Shown piece after piece: positions 16,051 through 26,149 of a DNA stretch of 64,000 nt. The stretch lies in contig CAVWCW010000014.1 of assembly GCA_963753615.1 (NCBI GenBank), forward strand, positions 310,001-374,000. Reading direction: 5' to 3'. Both the position numbers and the translations under genes were made by a program. Numbering within the stretch: position 1 is the stretch's first letter; each line of letters starts with the position of its first letter. The notes under the pieces were generated by a model. The model had not been told where the DNA came from and did not search any database. It saw only the letters and a program-made list of their open reading frames with translations. Source of the DNA: CAVWCW01 sp963753615 (lineage in GTDB: Bacteria; Pseudomonadota; Gammaproteobacteria; Chromatiales; Chromatiaceae).

Positions 16051-17607
16051 ATGGCCGTGAAGATCAGACCCGCAGTGCTATTGATCCTCGATGGCTGGGG
16101 CTACCGGGAGGAAGGAGACTCCAATGCCATCCAAGCCGCCCGCAAGCCGGTGTGGCAACGGTTGTGGAAGGAGCACCCCCATACCCTGATCAATACTTCG
16201 GGAGCGGCGGTTGGCTTGCCCGGTGACCAAATGGGCAACTCCGAGGTCGGCCACCTGAATATAGGGGCCGGGCGCGTGGTGTACCAGGAATTCACCCGTG
16301 TCAGCCGGGCCATCCGTACCGGCTCTTTCTTTACGAATCAGACCCTGACCGGCGCTGTCGACAAGGCGATTGCCGGCGGCCGCGCGGTGCACATCCTGGG
16401 CCTGCTGTCGCCCGGCGGTGTGCACAGCCATGAGCAGCACATCCACGCCCTGGCGCGGCTAGCGGTGGAGCGCGGCGCCAAGCAGGTCTATCTGCACGCC
16501 TTTCTGGACGGCCGCGACACCCCGCCGAAGAGCGCCCGGCAATCCCTGCAGGCGATGCAAGACGAGTTTGATGCCCTTGGCGGCGGGCGCTTCGCGAGCC
16601 TCATCGGCCGCTATTACGCCATGGACCGCGACCACCGCTGGGGACGTATCCAGGCATGCTATGACCTGCTGACCCAAGGCCGCGCCAGCTACCAGGCCAC
16701 GGACGCCCTGAGCGCCCTTCAGCAGGCCTACGCCCGCGGTGAGAGCGATGAGTTCGTGCAGGCCACCAGTATCCACGCTCCGGGCGAGGCGCCGGTGTCG
16801 ATCACCGACGGTGACAGTGTGATCTTTATGAACTATCGTTCGGACCGCGCACGCCAGATTACCCGCAGCTTCATCGATGAGGAGTTCGACGGCTTCGAGC
16901 GGGAAGTACGACCGCGCCTGGGCTGCTTCGTCAGCCTCACCGAATACAACAAAGCCTTCGACATTCCCACCGCCTTCCCCGCTGAGCACCTGAAGAACGT
17001 CTTCGGCGAGTACCTGGGCGGTCTCGGACTGCGCCAGCTGAGGTTGGCCGAGACCGAAAAGTATGCCCATGTCACCTTCTTCTTCAACGGCGGGGTCGAG
17101 CAGCCGTTCGAGGGCGAGGACCGCATCCTGGTACCCTCGCCCCAGGTCGGCACCTACGACGAGCAGCCGGAGATGAGCGCCCCGGAGGTCACCGACATGC
17201 TTGTCGATGCCCTCGACAGCGGCAAGTACGACGCGATCATCTGCAACTACGCCAACCCTGACATGGTGGGCCACACCGGCAACTTCGAGGCGGCGGTGCA
17301 GGCCATCGAGGCCATCGACCACTGCCTGGGCCGGGTTCTCAAGGCCCTGCACCGGAGCGCCGGCGAGATGTTGATCACCGCCGATCACGGCAATGCCGAA
17401 CAGATGCTGGACCGCCGGAGCGGCCAGGCTCACACCGCCCATACCAGCAATTTGGTGCCGCTGATCTACATCGGGCGCGACGCCGACCTGGCGGAAGGCG
17501 GCTCCCTGTGCGACCTGGCGCCGACCCTGCTGCAGATTCTCGGACTCACGCAGCCTGGGGAGATGACCGGGCGTCAGCTGCTGGTTTTTTCCGAGCCCGC
17601 CGCATGA
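16051..17607 (+). CDS. gpmI: 2,3-bisphosphoglycerate-independent phosphoglycerate mutase
   Basis: A 518-residue Mn-dependent enzyme of lower glycolysis that interconverts 3- and 2-phosphoglycerate. The N-terminal LLILDGWGYRE supplies a metal Asp; DQMGNSEVGHLNIGAGR contains the catalytic serine; ITADHGNAEQM and AHTAHTSNLVP carry the second metal set. The length is standard. The start at 16051 (MAVKIRPAVLLILDG) is preferred to an upstream in-frame ATG. Its stop overlaps the ATG of envC by four bases, so it leads the operon gpmI-envC-ctpA-yibQ, a conserved gammaproteobacterial order. Confidence 0.97.
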   Translation: MAVKIRPAVLLILDGWGYREEGDSNAIQAARKPVWQRLWKEHPHTLINTSGAAVGLPGDQMGNSEVGHLNIGAGRVVYQEFTRVSRAIRTGSFFTNQTLTGAVDKAIAGGRAVHILGLLSPGGVHSHEQHIHALARLAVERGAKQVYLHAFLDGRDTPPKSARQSLQAMQDEFDALGGGRFASLIGRYYAMDRDHRWGRIQACYDLLTQGRASYQATDALSALQQAYARGESDEFVQATSIHAPGEAPVSITDGDSVIFMNYRSDRARQITRSFIDEEFDGFEREVRPRLGCFVSLTEYNKAFDIPTAFPAEHLKNVFGEYLGGLGLRQLRLAETEKYAHVTFFFNGGVEQPFEGEDRILVPSPQVGTYDEQPEMSAPEVTDMLVDALDSGKYDAIICNYANPDMVGHTGNFEAAVQAIEAIDHCLGRVLKALHRSAGEMLITADHGNAEQMLDRRSGQAHTAHTSNLVPLIYIGRDADLAEGGSLCDLAPTLLQILGLTQPGEMTGRQLLVFSEPAA

Positions 17608-18791
17608 GCCATGCGGGGCCGAGGCTAAGGCGCGCGATCGGCGTCTTGCTGCTGCTTGCGGCGGGCGCTGCCGCGGCGTTGCAACCCGATCAGGAACTCG
17701 CCGGCAAAGAGCGCGAGCTGCAGCAACTGCGCACGCGCATCGCCGCGCTGCGCTCCGAGCTCGAAAGTGCCCGTGGCGAGCGCGACGGCCTGGCCGATGC
17801 ATTGGCGGCATCGGAGCGGGCCATCGGCCGTCTGGTGCGCCAGGTCCATGAGCTGACGGGCGAGATCGAGGTCCAGCAGCAGCGGCTGGCGGAATTGGAA
17901 GACCAACTCCAAGCCCGGCAACGGCAGCTCGACGTTCAGCGCCGGGCCTTGGCCGCGCAATTGCGAGCCGCCCACGCCATGGGGCGCCAGGAACGCATCA
18001 AGATCGTGCTCAACCAGCAGGACCCGGAACTGGTGAGCCGTATGCTGGTCTATTACGATTACCTTAACCGGGCGCGCCTGCGAGACATCCGCGAGATCCG
18101 TGCCGGGTTGGAAGAGCTGCAGCGACTGCGCCGCGAGATCGGCGACCAGCAGCGCAGCCTCAGCGAGTCGCGCCGGCGCCAACGCGAGGAGATGCAGGCC
18201 CTCACCCGCAATCAGCGCGAGCGAGAGCGCCTTTTGGCTGACCTGGAGGCGGACATTGCCGCCCGCGGCCAGGACCTGGGCGCCCTGGAGCGAGACCAGC
18301 AGCAGCTCGAGACCTTTCTGCAGCAGTTGCAGCAAATGCTCGACCAGTTGCCCCTGGAGAACGTCGGCGATGCCCCGTTCAGCGACTTGCAGGGCCAGCT
18401 TGTCTGGCCGGTGCAAGGGCCGCTGGCGGTCAAGTTCGGCAGCCCCCGCCGGCCCGGCAGCCGGCGCTGGGACGGGGTATTGATCAATGCCGGCGAGGGC
18501 AGCGAGGTGCGCGCCGTGCACCACGGACGCGTCGCCTTTGCCGACTGGCTGCGCGGCATGGGACTGTTGCTGATCATCGATCATGGAAACGGCTACATGA
18601 CCCTGTACGGGCAGAATCAAAGCCTGTTCAAGGAGACCGGGGACTGGGTCGCTCCGGGAGAACTGGTGGGCCTGGCCGGGCGCAGTGGCGGTCAGGCCAC
18701 TGCCGGAGTATATTTTGGAATTCGCCACCAAGGTAAGCCGGTAGACCCGCGCGCTTGGTGCCAACCCGCCAAGGGCGGCCGGGTCGGTTGA
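17604..18791 (+). CDS. envC: Murein hydrolase activator EnvC
   Basis: A 395-residue periplasmic protein that activates amidases during septum splitting. A signal peptide (IGVLLLLAAGAAAALQ) is followed by a long coiled coil, about residues 30-250, rich in Glu, Gln, Arg and Leu. The C-terminal LytM domain (from about 270: LVWPVQGPLAVKFG) is degenerate: the zinc-ligand motifs H-x3-D and HxH are replaced (RRWDGVLINA, VYFGIRHQG), as expected for EnvC, which is not itself a hydrolase. The ATG overlaps the gpmI stop, implying translational coupling. Confidence 0.93.
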   Translation: MSHAGPRLRRAIGVLLLLAAGAAAALQPDQELAGKERELQQLRTRIAALRSELESARGERDGLADALAASERAIGRLVRQVHELTGEIEVQQQRLAELEDQLQARQRQLDVQRRALAAQLRAAHAMGRQERIKIVLNQQDPELVSRMLVYYDYLNRARLRDIREIRAGLEELQRLRREIGDQQRSLSESRRRQREEMQALTRNQRERERLLADLEADIAARGQDLGALERDQQQLETFLQQLQQMLDQLPLENVGDAPFSDLQGQLVWPVQGPLAVKFGSPRRPGSRRWDGVLINAGEGSEVRAVHHGRVAFADWLRGMGLLLIIDHGNGYMTLYGQNQSLFKETGDWVAPGELVGLAGRSGGQATAGVYFGIRHQGKPVDPRAWCQPAKGGRVG

Positions 18792-18821
18792 CCCGGGACC
18801 GCCCCCAGCAAGAGATCGGCC

Positions 18822-20135
<1,314 letters not shown>

Positions 20136-20191
20136 GTTCCCCGGGACGCCGGGGCCGCCGACGATAAAAACAACAAGGCAGGTCATCGTCG

Positions 20192-21043
20192 ATGTCTAAC
20201 CTCTGCTTGCCCGGCAACGGCCGGCTAACCGCCGCCCGCCATTGGCGCTACTGGCTCCTGGCGCTGCTCGGGCTGTTCGCCGCCTTCGCGGCCGCCGATC
20301 CGCTGCCCCCGCCGCCGCGCATCGCCCTGATCATCGACGATATGGGCAACAACAAGCGGCACGGGGCGGTGGCGCTGGCTTTGCCCGGGGCCCTGACCTA
20401 CTCGTTCCTTCCGCACACTCGCTATGCTGCCGAGCAGGCGCTGCAGGCCCATCGTCTGGACAAGGAGGTGATGCTGCACCTGCCCATGGAGTCCCTGCAC
20501 GGCCAGCGGCTCGGCCCTGGGGCTCTGACCGGCGATATGCAGGAGCAAGAGATCCACACCACTCTGGCAGAGGCCCTCGCCGCAGTGCCCAACATCGCCG
20601 GCGTGAACAACCATATGGGCAGCCTGGTTACCAGCGACAGCCAGGCGATGGGTTGGCTGATGCAGGCTCTGAGCGGCTATCCCGGGTTATATTTCATCGA
20701 CAGCCGTACCACAGACCTCAGCTTGGCCGAGCGCGAGGCTGAGCGCCAAGGCCTGGCTTCCGCCCGACGTGACGTGTTTCTCGACCATGATCGCGACCCG
20801 GAGCTGATTCAGGCCCGGTTCGAGCGCCTGCTGGCCATCGCCAGGCGTCGCGGCAGCGCAATCGGCATTGCCCACCCTTATCCGGAGACGCTCGGTTTAC
20901 TGGCCGAGCGCCTGCCGCAGTTGGCGCGAGAGGGGGTGGAACTGGTGCCGGTTTCCACCTTGACCGAAGCAGACCCGAGGAGAAAGCCATGGCGCGTGTA
21001 CTCGTCCCCCTTGCCCCCGGTTGTGAAGAGCTCGAAGCCGTAA
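20192..21043 (+). CDS. yibQ: Divergent polysaccharide deacetylase family protein (YibQ type)
   Basis: A 283-residue exported protein. The signal peptide (YWLLALLGLFAAFAAADP) precedes a carbohydrate-esterase-like barrel with IALIIDDMGNN, where the Asp pair matches the metal site, LHLPMES, GVNNHMGS and FIDSRTT. The family (divergent polysaccharide deacetylase, DUF610) is usually the last gene after envC and ctpA, as here. Its substrate is not established, but a cell-wall role is suggested by the operon. Its 3' end overlaps the next gene by 55 bp in another frame. Confidence 0.92.
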   Translation: MSNLCLPGNGRLTAARHWRYWLLALLGLFAAFAAADPLPPPPRIALIIDDMGNNKRHGAVALALPGALTYSFLPHTRYAAEQALQAHRLDKEVMLHLPMESLHGQRLGPGALTGDMQEQEIHTTLAEALAAVPNIAGVNNHMGSLVTSDSQAMGWLMQALSGYPGLYFIDSRTTDLSLAEREAERQGLASARRDVFLDHDRDPELIQARFERLLAIARRRGSAIGIAHPYPETLGLLAERLPQLAREGVELVPVSTLTEADPRRKPWRVYSSPLPPVVKSSKP

Positions 21044-21537
21044 CCATTATCGATCTGCTGCGCCGCGCCGGCATCGAGGTGGTGACCGCCGGCCTGGAAT
21101 CCGGCCCGGTGCGTGCCAGCCGCGGTGTAACCTTGGTGCCCGACACCGAACTCGATGCGGTACTCGCCGACGACTTCGACATGATCGTGCTGCCCGGCGG
21201 CCTCCCTGGGGCCGAGCACCTGGACGAAGATCCGCGCGTTCGAGCCCTGTTGCTGCGAATGGCCGAAGCCGGGCGCTACACCGCCGCGATTTGCGCTGCG
21301 CCCCGCGTGCTGGCCAGCGCCGGCCTGCTCGACGGCAAGTCCGCCACCGCCTACCCCGGACACCTGGAAAAGTTGGATCTGCCCCAGGTTCGGATCAGCC
21401 CGGAGCCGGTGGTCAGCGACGGCCGGGTGATCACCTCCCGTGGCCCCGGCACGGCCATGGACTTCGCCCTGACCCTGATCGAAGCCCTGGCCGGGCGCGA
21501 GCAGCGTGACCAGGTGGAGGCCGGGCTGGTCCGCTAG
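20989..21537 (+). CDS. DJ-1/PfpI family protein (YajL/ThiJ-like)
   Basis: A 182-residue cytoplasmic protein of the DJ-1 superfamily. It has LAPGCEELEAVTIIDLLRRAG with the conserved Glu, VLPGGLPGAEHL, and the nucleophile elbow AAICAAPRVL with the reactive cysteine near residue 105. Length and order match YajL, linked to oxidative and carbonyl stress protection. The start at 20989 lies inside the end of yibQ and has GAGGAGAAAG just upstream, a good ribosome site. The overlap suggests coupling to the yibQ transcript. Confidence 0.92.
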   Translation: MARVLVPLAPGCEELEAVTIIDLLRRAGIEVVTAGLESGPVRASRGVTLVPDTELDAVLADDFDMIVLPGGLPGAEHLDEDPRVRALLLRMAEAGRYTAAICAAPRVLASAGLLDGKSATAYPGHLEKLDLPQVRISPEPVVSDGRVITSRGPGTAMDFALTLIEALAGREQRDQVEAGLVR

Positions 21538-21561
21538 CGAAACCGCCCCGGCCCGCGACTT

Positions 21562-23004
21562 TTGGCCTTCCTCTCCCCATACCTGCCGGAGCTGCTGGCC
21601 GCCCTGTTCGCCTTGCTCGAACTGGGCGGCATCGCCGCCGCTGCCCATGCAGTGATGCACGCACGCACCTCCCAGGGCGCCAGCGCATGGGCCGTGGCAC
21701 TGATAACGGCACCGCTGGTGGCGCTGCCCCTTTACGGGGTGTTTGGGCGCAGCAAGTTCTATGGCTACGTCAACGCCCGGCGCACCGGCGATCTCGCCAT
21801 CCAGTCCATCGCCCGCGAGTTGGCGAAGCGCCATGCGCCTACCCTCAAGGCCGCCTTCGATCCCGCCGAGACCCATCACCAGGGACTGGAGCAACTGGCG
21901 AAAATGCCCTTCACGCGAGGCAACCAGGCGCGCCTGCTGGTCGACGGCGCGGCCACTTTCGAGGCCATGCTGGCGGCCATCGCCGAGGCCCGGGACTACC
22001 TGCTGGTGCAGTTCTACATCGTGCGTGACGACGGCTTGGGTCGGCGCTTGCAGCGCGCCCTGATCGAGCGCCTTCGAGCCGGGGTGCGGGTGTATTTCCT
22101 GTACGACGCGGTGGGTTGTCACGAGTTGGCGGAGTCTTACCTGCGCGCGCTGCGCGCGGCAGGAGCAGAGGTCTACGCCTTCGCCGGCTACAACGCCCGT
22201 ATTCGGCGGCTGCAGGTCAATTTCCGCAACCATCGCAAGATCCTTCTGGTGGACGGTCACACCGCATTCGTCGGCGGCCACAATGTGGGCGACGAATACC
22301 TGGGTCTGCACCCGGAGCTGAGTCCCTGGCGCGATACCCACGTCGAGGTGATCGGCCCGGCCGCCACCGCGGTGCAGCTGGCATTCGTCGAAGACTGGTA
22401 CTGGGCCGCTCATGCCACCCCCGAGCTGAACTGGCTGCCCAGTCCGGGGCCCGGCGACCAGCGGGTGCTGGTGCTTCCCACCGGCCCGGCCGACGAATTG
22501 GAAACCTGCGGCCTGTTCTTTGTGCAGGCCATCAACAGCGCCCGCAGGCGCTGCTGGATAGTAAGTCCTTACTTCGTCCCGGACCAAGCCGTTCTGCAGG
22601 CACTCCAGTTGGCGGCCCTGCGCGGGGTGGACGTGCGCATCCTGCTGCCGGAAAAGCCCGACCACCGAATAGTCCACCTGGCGAGCCTCTCGTACCTGCC
22701 CGAGACCATCGGGGTCGGGATCGGTATCTACCGTTACCAACGGGGCTTCATGCACCAGAAGGTGATGCTCGTCGACAACGAGATGGCGGCCATCGGCACC
22801 GCCAATCTGGACAACCGCTCGTTTCGTCTCAACTTCGAGCTGACCATGGTGTTCATGGATCAGCCCTTCGTGGCCAAGGTGGTGCGCATGCTGGAAAACG
22901 ACTTGGCCGGTTGCCGTAAGGTGAGACTGGCGGAATTCGACGACCGCAGCTGGCGTTTCCGGGCCCTGGTTCGCAGCGCCCGGCTGCTGGCGCCGGTGCT
23001 CTGA
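21562..23004 (+). CDS. cls: Cardiolipin synthase (phospholipase D family)
   Basis: A 480-residue membrane enzyme that condenses phosphatidylglycerol to cardiolipin. Two N-terminal hydrophobic segments (about 8-30 and 40-60) anchor it. Two HKD motifs follow: HRKILLVDGHTAFVGG around residue 225 and HQKVMLVDNEMAAIGTANLDNR near 395, both complete. The TTG start at 21562 is weak and lacks a clear ribosome site, so the exact start is uncertain. It follows the DJ-1 gene by 24 bp. The gene is the last one before the GC-poor accessory island. Confidence 0.93.
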   Translation: MAFLSPYLPELLAALFALLELGGIAAAAHAVMHARTSQGASAWAVALITAPLVALPLYGVFGRSKFYGYVNARRTGDLAIQSIARELAKRHAPTLKAAFDPAETHHQGLEQLAKMPFTRGNQARLLVDGAATFEAMLAAIAEARDYLLVQFYIVRDDGLGRRLQRALIERLRAGVRVYFLYDAVGCHELAESYLRALRAAGAEVYAFAGYNARIRRLQVNFRNHRKILLVDGHTAFVGGHNVGDEYLGLHPELSPWRDTHVEVIGPAATAVQLAFVEDWYWAAHATPELNWLPSPGPGDQRVLVLPTGPADELETCGLFFVQAINSARRRCWIVSPYFVPDQAVLQALQLAALRGVDVRILLPEKPDHRIVHLASLSYLPETIGVGIGIYRYQRGFMHQKVMLVDNEMAAIGTANLDNRSFRLNFELTMVFMDQPFVAKVVRMLENDLAGCRKVRLAEFDDRSWRFRALVRSARLLAPVL

Positions 23005-23866
23005 ACTTCTTCTCGGTTAGAAGATACCGAGGAACCAATGCCCGCAATCGCTCGGGCAAAAAGGGATCAGTCACGGCTGGCTTTCGATCGTCCCTGCTCC
23101 GGCGCTCGGCGATCACCGATCAGACGCCTGTTGGTTACGGAGCTGAAACAGGAGTATTCCCGCGAAGTCGTTGTTTCTCTGGGGCTCGAAATTCGGCGAC
23201 TTTCTTCCGGCTCGGGCAACGAAGAAACTCGCATTGCGAGTCCCGCGGTGCCTTGGAAATTATCGAATTCTTCGAGAAGCGTTGAACCGAAGATCTCGGT
23301 TCGAAGGCGTCAGGCGAGAAGCGGACAATCGTCTGAGCAGTCAAAGCCCTTGTCTACGACCTGACCTTCGAAGTCTCGCCCGAACCCCCTGAGTGGCCGA
23401 GATGCCGGATAAGCGAACCTTCCCATTGTTGGGACGGACCGCTTTACGCCCTAATTCCAACAGCCTGTATCTATTCCTATCTGATTGATTTCATTTGAAA
23501 TGCCTTCTTTATCGAGAGAAGTTTACAGGGGGGGCTTATGCGGCGGATAATCCTTCAGAAGAGGAATATCCGGCTAGTTGGCCGCATAAGCCCCCTCATA
23601 GTAAATGTTCGGATACCGCGCTAACTAGATGTTTTAAAGAGATTTTGCTGGTCTGCGGTGCCGACAATCGGCAGGTTATGCTGCCAATGGTTCGTTGATA
23701 TATAGTTGGGCATACAGCTCGTAGTTCACGTCGGCACTGCTCATCAAATAAGTGACAATCCTATATTGGTACCCGCTTTGCCATATACTCTAGACACCTG
23801 GGGAGCACTGTCTTCCATTTTTGGAACTGCGGTAGGGCTCCCGCGCTAATCATTGCGCTTGTTCAG
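23005..23866. other. Gene-poor start of accessory island
   Basis: About 860 bp with no gene I can support; short open frames here have no family resemblance or ribosome site. Base composition drifts from GC-rich to AT-rich after about 23400, unlike the flanking chromosome. It contains the long palindrome at 23522-23605, and at about 23800-23845 a nested hairpin (GGGAGC/GCTCCC around TTCCA/TGGAA). It ends at GTTAGGC, the apparent left boundary of an integron-like cassette. Confidence 0.5.
23522..23605. repeat. Long nested palindrome (cruciform-capable)
   Basis: A perfect 15-bp inverted repeat, GGGGGCTTATGCGGC at 23530-23544 and its complement at 23581-23595. Outside it TTTAC and GTAAA also pair (23522-23526 with 23601-23605), and inside it GGATA pairs with TATCC (23545-23549 with 23567-23571). 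There is no T-run, so it is not a standard terminator. It lacks integron core sites and may be a transposable-element end, a REP-like sequence or a decayed recombination site. Confidence 0.7.
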
Positions 23867-24732
23867 TTAGGCCGCACGAAGAGAGCCGCTGAAAGCTAGT
23901 CGAGAAAGCCGCTCGGGATGTTGTTTTTCGTATGGGTAGCGTCCTTGCTGTTGCCTCACTTGAGCAAATTTGCGGTAGATCGCGTGATGTATTGCATCTC
24001 ACTCGGGCACAAACTTAAATGGTCTGTACAGCGGCTCTTTGAACTCCGCGAAGCACTCGCAAAGTTTTCGCGATCCAAAGCCGCCACTGAGTTAAGAGCA
24101 GAACGTGACTGGAAGAAATTACTACAGGAAGTTGGTGAAATCCATGACTCTTTAGAGCAAGCCGCTGCAATCCTAAAAATGCTGACGTTAACCGCCGAGA
24201 CGAGATATTGAAGGCGATCGCTCATGTGCACTCTGAGCTAAGCATGCTTGCAGCTGCAGCAGGTGAAAAAAGCAGGTGAAATCAGTGCCTATTCCTGAAA
24301 ATACGAAGAAATCTGCGAACTGCTTGATAAGCAACGCAGGAGGGACGTGTTCTGCTGGTATGACAAACAGGGCACGACGGTCTCAGTGACTCTTCCGGAA
24401 TTCAATGTCGAAATCTGGAGTGGTGAAGACGAGGAGTCACATAGAGGTTTTGTTGCAGTCGGGATAAGAAATCCAACAACCAAAAGTTAATAGATAATTG
24501 GTATATCGAGGAAGGCGATATTCAATATAGATACTTCGATTGCGACTGTGGAAGTCAGCAAGACGACATGCAATGGGAATCCCCGAAAACTGTGAAGTCG
24601 CTTCGTGATTTGCTAAAAAGAGGCGGAGAAATTGGGGATGAAGAACCTTCCGTTGCTAAGAGTCTGCCCAACAAAGCGCGACCCGACCGCAAAACGCGCG
24701 TACGCGGTTTTGCGGTCGGGTGAGCGCGAACG
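23867..24732 (+). mobile_element. Integron-like gene cassette (decayed)
   Basis: The segment runs from the core site GTTAGGC (23866-23872, cut after the G) to the core site at the end of an attC-like element (24732-24738). In a genuine cassette the inverse core of its attC pairs with the cassette's own first bases: here GCCCAAC (24666-24672) complements GTTGGGC, differing from GTTAGGC at one base, a better match than to the downstream GTTATAT. The cassette holds one broken gene reading into the attC, as cassette genes often do. No integrase gene is in the window. Confidence 0.6.
23918..24723 (+). pseudogene. Cassette gene broken by several frameshifts, unknown function
   Basis: Four consecutive stretches in shifting frames look like one former protein. 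Fragment 1 (23918-24211, 97 residues) starts with a hydrophobic segment (MLFFVWVASLLLPHL) followed by a charged helical part. Fragment 2 (about 24199-24279) reads EILKAIAHVHSELSML. Fragment 3 (about 24298-24490) includes VFCWYDKQGTTVSVTLPEF. Fragment 4 (about 24483-24723) includes NWYIEEGDIQYRYFDCDCG and runs through the attC arm to a TGA. The joins need single-base shifts near 24197, 24285 and 24485. Joining them is my inference from continuous coding character; no family is recognised. Confidence 0.5.
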
Positions 24733-24738
24733 TTATAT
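24666..24738 (+). repeat. attC-like recombination site
   Basis: A 73-bp site with the layout of integron attC: inverse core GCCCAAC (matches RYYYAAC), then AAAGCGC, an 18-bp arm starting ACCCGACCGC, a four-base tip, the complementary arm with one unpaired G, GAGCGCG, and a core GTTATAT (one mismatch to GTTRRRY). Outer GCGC blocks pair. The bulged base is reminiscent of the extrahelical bases that set strand choice for the integrase. Confidence 0.65.
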
Positions 24739-24845
24739 TCACTTATGAATCGTATATTTTCATATCGATATTTCTATATTTAATAGTAATGGGGCTTTTA
24801 AGGTGTAAAGGTGCATGGGGTCTTTCCTTTTGCCTCTCGAAGGCT

Positions 24846-25043
24846 ATGCTTTCAGGTCTGGCAAGACCGCTTCGGCTGGAATTTATAAGCGCCCTGTACC
24901 ACGTCACGTCTAAAGGAGACGGTTGCGAGGACATTTTCTGTCCGATGGAGATCGGCGACTATTTTGGTTTACACTACTCACGAGTCAGCAAGATAGTTCG
25001 GGGACAAGCTCAGGAGAGGCGAAAGGCAAAAGGAAAGACGTGA
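24846..25043 (+). pseudogene. REP-associated (IS200-like Y1) transposase remnant with internal deletion
   Basis: The fragment opens with SGLARPLRLEFISALYHVTSKGD, the characteristic N-terminus of REP-associated tyrosine transposases. About 10 codons later it continues with IGDYFGLHYSRVSKIVRGQ and KAKGKT, the helix-turn-helix tail typical of the C-terminus of the same family. The central catalytic part, including the HUH motif and tyrosine, is missing. The two ends are joined in frame, leaving 65 codons instead of the usual two hundred or more. It cannot be active. It marks past mobile-element activity in the island. Confidence 0.75.
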
Positions 25044-25124
25044 CCATGTTCGGTGGACCCGGTTCCGTGTGTTCGCTACGCTCGACTTCGTTCGGTGTCA
25101 GAAACGGCTGAATTTCCTATCCTT

Positions 25125-25808
25125 ATGTTATCGCGAGGTAAATTGCTGCGCTGGAACGACGACAGGGGGTTCGGCTTTATCCGGGTCGCCCCCGGTCAGC
25201 CCGATGTCTTTCTGCATATCAGCGCGTTGCCGCCTGGGGTGCGTCCGCAGGTCGGGGACCTCATCCTGTTTACCGCCGTCGTCCAGAAAGGGGGCAAGGG
25301 GCCTCGCGCTAAGGAGGCCGCGGTCGAGGGGCGCCGGCCCGATCCCGGTTTGGTCCGCCCTCGTCGCGCCGTTGTATCCCCTGCGAAGCGACCGGACCGT
25401 CGGCGGGATTCGCGCCTCCGCTCCCTGGAGTGGTCTCCGCTGGTCGTGCTGGTGCTATTCCTGGCCGTCCTATGCCTGATCGGTGCGGTGACCTTCGTCG
25501 CGGTTAGCCCCATTCCCCTGCTGCTCTATCCCGTGGCCAGTGGGCTCGCTTTTCTGCTCTACGGCAAGGACAAGTATCGGGCGATGACCGGGGCCTGGCG
25601 CGTGAGCGAGGCGACTCTGCATTTCATCGAGGCGCTCGGTGGCTGGCCTGGCGCCTTCGTCGCCCAGCGCATGATGCGTCACAAGACAGTGAAGGCGGGG
25701 TACCAGGCGGCCTTCCGGCTCATCGTGGCAAGCCATGTGGGCTTCTGGGGCCTGTGGCTTTTCGCACCGCAGACCTTGGCGCCGGTGCTCCGCTTCGCCA
25801 ACGCCTAA
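25125..25808 (+). CDS. Cold-shock-domain / DUF1294 membrane protein
   Basis: A 227-residue protein. The N-terminal 65 residues form a cold-shock domain (GKLLRWNDDRGFGFIR, with the RNP-like aromatic residues, and DVFLHISAL). A basic linker (about 75-110, RRPDPGLVRPRRAV) follows. The C-terminus has two hydrophobic segments (about 118-160), then the DUF1294 region (YGKDKYRAMTGAWRVSEATLH, GGWPGAFVAQRMMRHKT) and a last helix. The combination is a known architecture whose function is not established; nucleic-acid binding at the membrane is inferred. The start at 25125 places the cold-shock fold at the N-terminus. It marks the return to normal GC content. Confidence 0.85.
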   Translation: MLSRGKLLRWNDDRGFGFIRVAPGQPDVFLHISALPPGVRPQVGDLILFTAVVQKGGKGPRAKEAAVEGRRPDPGLVRPRRAVVSPAKRPDRRRDSRLRSLEWSPLVVLVLFLAVLCLIGAVTFVAVSPIPLLLYPVASGLAFLLYGKDKYRAMTGAWRVSEATLHFIEALGGWPGAFVAQRMMRHKTVKAGYQAAFRLIVASHVGFWGLWLFAPQTLAPVLRFANA

Positions 25809-26149
25809 TCCTGGCCGCGCTCATAGTAGCGGTAGCGGATGGAGACCTGGGATTGGATCAACGCCTCCGCTGCTCCCAGAGGCTGGGGATAGTCGACATG
25901 CACCTGGCGAGCATAAGGAGTGACAGACGACGGTTTCTGAGTTCTCAGGTCTGTTTTCTTGGCGAAAGCAACACCCAGTTCATCCACCCAGAGGTCAGCT
26001 TTGCACATGGACGCGACGATCAGCGCGCATGGCTCGATCATCTGTTGATGAGTACATGCGCTCATCCGCATTAGACCGCGAGCACGCCCAGTCGAGCTTA
26101 GCCACTAGGCTCGGCCGGGTAATGGAGTAAAGCAGGGAGAGATCGGCCG
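25809..26149. other. Intergenic region between convergent genes, nothing assigned
   Basis: This 341-bp stretch lies between two gene ends that face each other (DUF1294 protein and ubiB). Small open frames on both strands have no ribosome site or recognisable motif. I saw no hairpin with a T-run, so transcription termination here is not explained. Confidence 0.4.

Noticed and set aside
16459..17811. 450-codon minus-strand open frame opposite gpmI
   Set aside because: Antisense to a clear gpmI gene with no family resemblance; GC-rich codon bias makes such frames common.
20878..22755. 625-codon minus-strand open frame opposite yibQ, the DJ-1 gene and cls
   Set aside because: Spans parts of three real genes on the other strand and has no recognisable domain.
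23706..23712. Further integron core GTTGGGC upstream of the cassette
   Set aside because: It matches GTTRRRY, but no paired inverse core or hairpin lies at a suitable distance, so a second cassette cannot be supported.
23005..25050. tRNA or complete integrase marking the island edge
   Set aside because: No cloverleaf-like sequence and no recombinase gene were seen at either boundary.
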